The notes under the pieces are model-generated. The model saw only the letters and a program-made list of their open reading frames with translations, was not told where the DNA came from and did no database searches. Of a DNA stretch of 64,000 nt, positions 60,595 to 64,000 are shown piece by piece (positions within the stretch are counted from its first letter, which is position 1; each line of letters begins with the position of its first letter). A program made the position numbers and the translations under genes. Source of the stretch: Enterovibrio norvegicus FF-33 (lineage in GTDB: Bacteria > Pseudomonadota > Gammaproteobacteria > Enterobacterales > Vibrionaceae); NCBI RefSeq assembly GCF_000286835.2, contig NZ_AJYD02000038.1:1352513-1416512 (forward strand), written 5' to 3'.

Positions 60595-60659
60595 CCAAGC
60601 CAAGCCAAGCCAAGCCAAGCCAAGCCAAGCCAAGCCAAGCCAAGCTAAGCCAAGCCAAG
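60595..60659. repeat. Pentanucleotide tandem repeat, CCAAG x13
   Basis: Thirteen tandem units of CCAAG, one of which is CTAAG (60645-60649). The array abuts the stop codon of the minus-strand TehA-type gene (60661-60663) and follows the ureG terminator. Non-coding. Simple 5-base arrays of this size are prone to slippage. Confidence 0.93.
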
Positions 60660-60660
60660 C

Positions 60661-61611
60661 CTATCGACCAAATCCATAATGGCGAATGTAGCCAATGCTT
60701 ACCCAACTCACCAGCAGTGTGGCGACAGTTAGCTCAATCAAGCCTAAACGCTCTAGCCAAGACCAATGTGGGAAATCTGTTCCTAGCCACAGAGTGAGTC
60801 GTTCCATAGCAACGGCACTAATGACAGAAGGAAAGGTTAGTGCTGCCAGCGTGGGCTGGAAGGGCTCTCTTAACAAGTCGAAGTAACATAGGTAGACAAA
60901 CAATGTCATCATGATGCCGACGCCAGCAAGCGCACCCGCCAGAACAGGGTCAGGGTTAGGAAGATTAACCAAATAGGCCGTCAATGCGAGATTGACGGGT
61001 GCAGCCATGATCGCTAACACGGGGCGAGAGTTTCTCGGTAGACTGTCTAAAAACACAAGTCGATACAACACAAACGGAAGCATACAGAAGTAGGCACCAA
61101 TGCAGATGTGCGCAAGCAGGGTTGATTCGTCACCAAAGCCCAATTTTGGTCCAGCCAATGTACTGCTGATCAACCCTACCGGATATAAAAACCAGCTTGG
61201 ATAAATATTCGATTTCTCAAACGATTTGAGCTGGTAGAAGAAGAAATAGCACATCATAAAAAGGTGCATTGCCATCGCGGGATACCAAACGAAGACAGCA
61301 GCTTTTACGCTCATCTCGCTCAGAAAATCAGCCATGAGCAGCAACGACATGGTCATTGGTGCCATTAGGCTGCCATACAGAGGATCACGAAGGTCTTGAA
61401 AGAATCGTTTTGGTTCAAGCGCGTATTTCAGCCAAACAGGGCCAATCAGTAAAATACCGATGATAGAAAGCAGCGGTCGAGAGATGGAGCCTGTGAGGGG
61501 GTGGTATAGCGACCAAGCAACGCCCAATCCAAAGTATGCCATCGCCAATGATGCTTGAGCGGTAGGAATAAATCGAAATGGTGAATGAAAAACTGTCAAT
61601 CTGGCATCCAT
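60661..61611 (-). CDS. TDT/SLAC1-family (TehA-like) membrane channel
   Basis: 316 residues with ten hydrophobic segments and the TehA/SLAC1 pattern: 'FRFIPTAQASLAMAYFGLGVAW', 'GSLMAPMTMSLLLMADFL', 'YPSWFLYPVGLISSTLAGPKLG', and 'PVNLALTAYLVNL'. Family members conduct anions or confer tellurite resistance when overexpressed. There is no TehB methyltransferase next to it. It converges with ureG across the repeat array. Confidence 0.82.
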   Translation of the reverse strand: MDARLTVFHSPFRFIPTAQASLAMAYFGLGVAWSLYHPLTGSISRPLLSIIGILLIGPVWLKYALEPKRFFQDLRDPLYGSLMAPMTMSLLLMADFLSEMSVKAAVFVWYPAMAMHLFMMCYFFFYQLKSFEKSNIYPSWFLYPVGLISSTLAGPKLGFGDESTLLAHICIGAYFCMLPFVLYRLVFLDSLPRNSRPVLAIMAAPVNLALTAYLVNLPNPDPVLAGALAGVGIMMTLFVYLCYFDLLREPFQPTLAALTFPSVISAVAMERLTLWLGTDFPHWSWLERLGLIELTVATLLVSWVSIGYIRHYGFGR

Positions 61612-62160
61612 GGAGTTTTGATAGCGCGGGTGAATAGGAAGCTATTATACGCGGTCATGGTGCGCTTGCGATGGCGCATTAATATTTCTTTTTGATTTTA
61701 AATAGCTATGCGAAAACTTTGCCATTTTCATAACGACACGTGATGCCAAACCCGCATATAACATGGGCTGTAAAGCATAATGCTTGCCGATAATGAGTGA
61801 CCAACCCGACAAAAAACTGTTTTCTGAAACCGGATCACATTCATGAAAATGTGACGTGGCGCGTTTGGCAAGTTTTCTTATACTCAAATTGCACCCAAAC
61901 ATGACTGACGAATGAGGATGAGCTCCAAGCTCGGCGAAGCCAGAAAGCAACAGACTGGCGCTGATACTGGGTTGCACAACAATTTGGAATGTTACACTGG
62001 CGTAGGAATACGCATCGTAAGTGAAAGTAGACCTTACTGTCCGATAGAACCCATGCAATGAAAAGCACGAGGTAGGAAGCTCAGCGTAGTGAGCATAGTA
62101 AGGCAAGTTTTGTTAGGTACCACCACACAGTATTAGATTTTAAACTTTTTAGAGCTAATC

Positions 62161-62188
62161 AAAAAGCCACCTTAATAGGTGGCTTTTT
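62161..62188. terminator. Bidirectional terminator of the S4-domain gene
   Basis: AAAAAGCCACC (62161-62171) pairs perfectly with GGTGGCTTTTT (62178-62188), with A/T runs on both sides. It serves the minus-strand S4 gene. Confidence 0.86.
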
Positions 62189-62213
62189 CTATTGGTAAAT
62201 TCTATTGGTAAAT
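62188..62213. repeat. 13-bp tandem duplication
   Basis: TCTATTGGTAAAT occurs twice head to tail (62188-62200 and 62201-62213), between the terminator and the S4 gene's 3' end. Confidence 0.9.
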
Positions 62214-62242
62214 TGATGACTGCTTACTTAATCCGATGGGCA

Positions 62243-62755
62243 TTAGAAAGTGATGGACGAACGCCCTGTAGCTGCGTCATTTTTTGGCTTGTCTTCTGCA
62301 GGTTTGTCCGAATTCACTGTCTTGGCGCTAGCACTCAGTGACGACTTGGCACTTTTGCTCAATTTACTCGCCGCTTTCTTGTCCACTTTCTCGGGTTTAG
62401 CCTTTTTAGCTTGAGCGTTTTTCGCTGGCTTTTGTGTTTTAGCTTTTGGTTGAGCCTGTGGTTTTTTCTCGACTGCGGCAGGCTTTGGTTTTCTTGGTTC
62501 TACTGGTGTTGGCGGCTCGTCGCACAGTAACACGTAAAACTCTTCGTTAAACTCAATTACATCACCGTCATGGATCTTACGGCGCTTGCGCGTTTCGACT
62601 TCACCATTGACGACAACATAGCCTTCAACGATAGCCATCTTTGCTTCGCCACCACCGCTAACGGCGTTGGCGATCTTCAATACTTTGTAGAGTTCTACTG
62701 GGTGCGCTGACACTTCGACGCCAATGGCCTCGATTTCAATCTCTTCTTGAGACAT
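62243..62755 (-). CDS. S4-domain RNA-binding protein with Lys/Ala-rich tail
   Basis: 170 residues. An S4-like RNA-binding domain (YbcJ type) covers about 15-75: 'VELYKVLKIANAVSGGGEAKMAIVEGYVVVNGEVETRKRRKIHDGDVIEF'. The last 90 residues are a low-complexity Lys/Ala/Pro tail ('KPKPAAVEKKPQAQPKAKTQKP' region), likely unstructured and nucleic-acid-binding. E. coli YbcJ (about 70 residues) is only the S4 part. Role: RNA binding, target unknown. Confidence 0.82.
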   Translation of the reverse strand: MSQEEIEIEAIGVEVSAHPVELYKVLKIANAVSGGGEAKMAIVEGYVVVNGEVETRKRRKIHDGDVIEFNEEFYVLLCDEPPTPVEPRKPKPAAVEKKPQAQPKAKTQKPAKNAQAKKAKPEKVDKKAASKLSKSAKSSLSASAKTVNSDKPAEDKPKNDAATGRSSITF

Positions 62756-63204
62756 GTTTGTTACTCTTTTACAGGTAGATGTGCGGAGTGTAGCTGAACT
62801 CGGTCAAAGATAGCAGCGAGAAATGGCGGTTTGAGGTGTTTGGCTGTGAAAGCGTTAATGGGCAACAAGCTTTAAACTGAACTGTGATGACGCCAGTATG
62901 CTTGGGGCGAGATTCACTTGAAACTTGCAATCTAATGTAATACAAATACATTTATCGTGATGGTGTTTGGAATTTTTCCAATTATTCGCTGTCATATCTT
63001 TAGCTGCATTATGCATATCTGAGTATACACACCACTCTAGAAGAAGTGCTCCTCTAAAAAAGCGAGGGGATACGTCATTCATTGACACTATGCATACATG
63101 AAGTGTTTTTATATCAATCAGGAAGTTAACGGTGTGCGCTGTCTAAACAGTGTGGGTGTTGTTCGCTTGTTTAATACCTGAACTAATAATAAGAGGTGTT
63201 TATT
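62756..63204. other. 449-bp gap between the S4 gene and the micro-ORF
   Basis: No gene seen. Inverted repeats are TTGGAA-TTT-TTCCAA (62967-62981) and the small TGCAT-T-ATGCA (63004-63014). A TTGACA hexamer at 63082-63087 is a possible -35. AAGAGG at about 63191 is the ribosome site for the micro-ORF. Confidence 0.4.
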
Positions 63205-63282
63205 ATGACTAATAAAGCCAGACGCCTGTGGTTCTATCATCAAAATAAACCGCAAAATACGCGTCCTTTGAAAATGCGTTGA
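63205..63282 (+). CDS. 25-residue basic micro-protein
   Basis: An ATG at 63205 with AAGAGG about 8 bases upstream opens 25 codons to a TGA. The peptide is very basic: 'MTNKARRLWFYHQNKPQNTR' then 'PLKMR', with an aromatic cluster 'LWFYH'. A clean hairpin terminator starts 10 bases after the stop, so ribosome site, frame and terminator form a complete small transcription unit. No similarity to a known small protein comes to mind. Alternatively the unit is a small RNA and the frame is incidental. Confidence 0.45.
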   Translation: MTNKARRLWFYHQNKPQNTRPLKMR

Positions 63283-63588
63283 TCGCAGCAGTACCAGAAA
63301 CGTCACTTGGCGTTTCTGGTTTAATACTCCATCTTCATTTTTATCTTTCCTACTCCCCATAAAACGACCTTTAAAACTGATTCATTCATTCGCCCTTGAT
63401 TCAAGTCGCCACTTTTTCAATAATTTTTGGGGCAACTGTCAGAAAATCATACTTAAAATCAGTTTGTCACTCGGCTTGTGGCTACACTTTAATCACTGCT
63501 CACTCATCGAAATTGTGTGAACCATGAAACTGGATAAATTTGGCTTCACCACGATGATATTGCCAACATGGATGTCGGGAGAGAAAGA
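63283..63588. other. 306-bp gap after the micro-ORF
   Basis: Begins with the terminator at 63293-63320. The rest shows no gene or strong motif. It should hold the promoter of the small gene at 63589. Confidence 0.4.
63293..63324 (+). terminator. Terminator of the micro-ORF unit
   Basis: ACCAGAAACG (63293-63302) pairs perfectly with CGTTTCTGGT (63311-63320), followed by TTTAAT. Confidence 0.7.
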
Positions 63589-63888
63589 ATGAATGTGTTG
63601 TCTTGGGATAATATTTCCAAGTTGACTGGACAGACAGTTCAGTTAATTGACGGTGCAGAAAACGAATATGACGTATTGGTTGAATCAGTACGTGAAGAAA
63701 GTGGAAATGGCACTGAGATTGATGGGCGTTTAGTCGAACATTTTACCATGGTGCTTGTCGGGCCAGCTGATACTGAATTTCCACAAGGGAACTACCTCAT
63801 CTCTCACTCTTCAATGGGTCAGCAAATTCTCTATATGCTGGTGGCTGGGGATAACAGATATACGATCGTCATCAATACTGAGGCGTAG
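63589..63888 (+). CDS. Small hypothetical protein (DUF6916-like)
   Basis: 99 residues from the ATG at 63589, chosen because GGGAG lies about 8 bases upstream; an in-frame ATG at 63568 has none. It is beta-rich: 'LTGQTVQLIDGAENEYDVLVESVREESGNG', 'EHFTMVLVGPADTEFPQGNYLIS', 'ILYMLVAGDNRYTIVI'. The plan (opening 'L.G..F.L......L.L..V', then 'F...F.GP....PQG.Y.....') resembles the DUF6916 family. Function unknown. No neighbour in the window suggests a role. Confidence 0.6.
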   Translation: MNVLSWDNISKLTGQTVQLIDGAENEYDVLVESVREESGNGTEIDGRLVEHFTMVLVGPADTEFPQGNYLISHSSMGQQILYMLVAGDNRYTIVINTEA

Positions 63889-64000
63889 CACGAATTTTGT
63901 ATTGCTTTGGTGGCTTTGCCAGCAAATGAATTCTCTCTGAACCAGCATCTTGAGTTTGCTCGGGTATGTCGCTTAAATAGTTGTTATGATAGTGCCTTTC
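63889..64000. other. Right edge, no gene seen
   Basis: 112 bp after the last gene. No frame with a start signal enters from or leaves through this edge that I can support. Confidence 0.4.

Larger units (their letters stand above)
61612..62242. other. Hairpin-dense non-coding block
   Basis: No convincing gene. A 153-codon minus-strand frame (61645-62106) has no ribosome site and an odd Ser/Tyr/His-rich composition, and I take it as a by-product of the DNA structure. Small inverted repeats are dense. These include AAGCAT-A-ATGCTT (61773-61785), TCACATT/AATGTGA (61835-61854), GAGCT-CCA-AGCTC (61920-61932), GCGTA-GGAA-TACGC with a GNRA loop (62000-62013), GTAAG/CTTAC (62017-62037) and GCTCA/TGAGC (62079-62094). 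It may be a structured RNA or an element with terminal structure. Confidence 0.45.

Noticed and set aside
61645-62106. 153-codon minus-strand frame
   Set aside because: No ribosome site and unusual composition; the DNA is dense in inverted repeats, so it is treated as a structural by-product rather than a gene.
62112-62118. GTTAGGT matching the integron attC core consensus
   Set aside because: No paired inverse core site, no VCR-like body and no cassette structure or integrase nearby.

Overview
The window is a contiguous piece of a Gammaproteobacterial chromosome, most likely Vibrionaceae. Pointers are a ChiA-2-like secreted chitinase, an anaerobic NrdDG pair behind an FNR-type site, a DUF3389-type small protein, a PhhAB phenylalanine hydroxylation pair and moderate GC content with clear Shine-Dalgarno sites. 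A marine or host-associated vibrio of the Grimontia/Enterovibrio type would fit, but that genus-level guess is inference only. I see no rRNA, tRNA, prophage, insertion sequence, CRISPR array or integron.

Layout. 1-5 kb: the start of a TRAP solute-binding protein gene diverges from a secreted GH18 chitinase, followed by a b561-like membrane protein and a small hypothetical. 5-12 kb: an orphan phnP, a gate-domain membrane protein, a flavin-reductase-fold protein, a DinB-fold protein, a di-haem peroxidase lipoprotein, then TetR regulator, alpha/beta hydrolase and NYN-domain genes. 12-21 kb: a translationally coupled tldD-pmbA pair, a G3E GTPase, several small enzymes and two acetyltransferases, a half-length MreB-like protein and a fatty acid desaturase with a FabR-like operator. 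21-24 kb: a D-glutamate catabolism type pair (dgcN-dgcA) divergent from a LysR gene. 24-35 kb: a large unrecognised protein, a MOSC/ferredoxin-reductase fusion, a REC-CheX-like/PAS signalling pair, an M48 lipoprotein, menI, DUF2797 and an EEP-family nuclease. 35-47 kb: nrdD-nrdG, a retropepsin-like protein, tyrB, a RidA protein, an Fe-alcohol dehydrogenase with a consensus FNR box, a P-loop orphan, a lipoprotein, a Dyp peroxidase, ylqF and an EAL-domain protein. 47-48.9 kb: phhA-phhB behind a TyrR-type box, and a DUF4174 protein. 49-60.6 kb: a complete urea-use supercluster urtABCDE-ureDABCE-(small secreted ORF)-ureFG. 60.6-64 kb: a TehA-type channel, a hairpin-dense non-coding block, an S4 RNA-binding protein, a 25-codon micro-ORF and a small hypothetical protein.

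How it works together. The urt-ure cluster takes up urea by an ABC transporter and hydrolyses it in the cytoplasm to ammonia and carbon dioxide. It is preceded by a textbook sigma-54 -24/-12 promoter and a 17-bp NtrC-type palindrome, so it should switch on under nitrogen limitation. Several other genes also supply nitrogen or carbon from marine polymers and amino acids: the chitinase, dgcN/dgcA for D-glutamate, phhAB for phenylalanine and tyrB. nrdDG and the Fe-alcohol dehydrogenase form an anaerobic theme with FNR-type sites. No dramatic new defence or mobile system is visible. The items most worth a second look are the nitrogen-controlled urea supercluster with its extra small ORF, the dgc locus, the half-length MreB homologue, the hairpin-dense block at about 61.7-62.1 kb and the micro-ORF at 63.2 kb.
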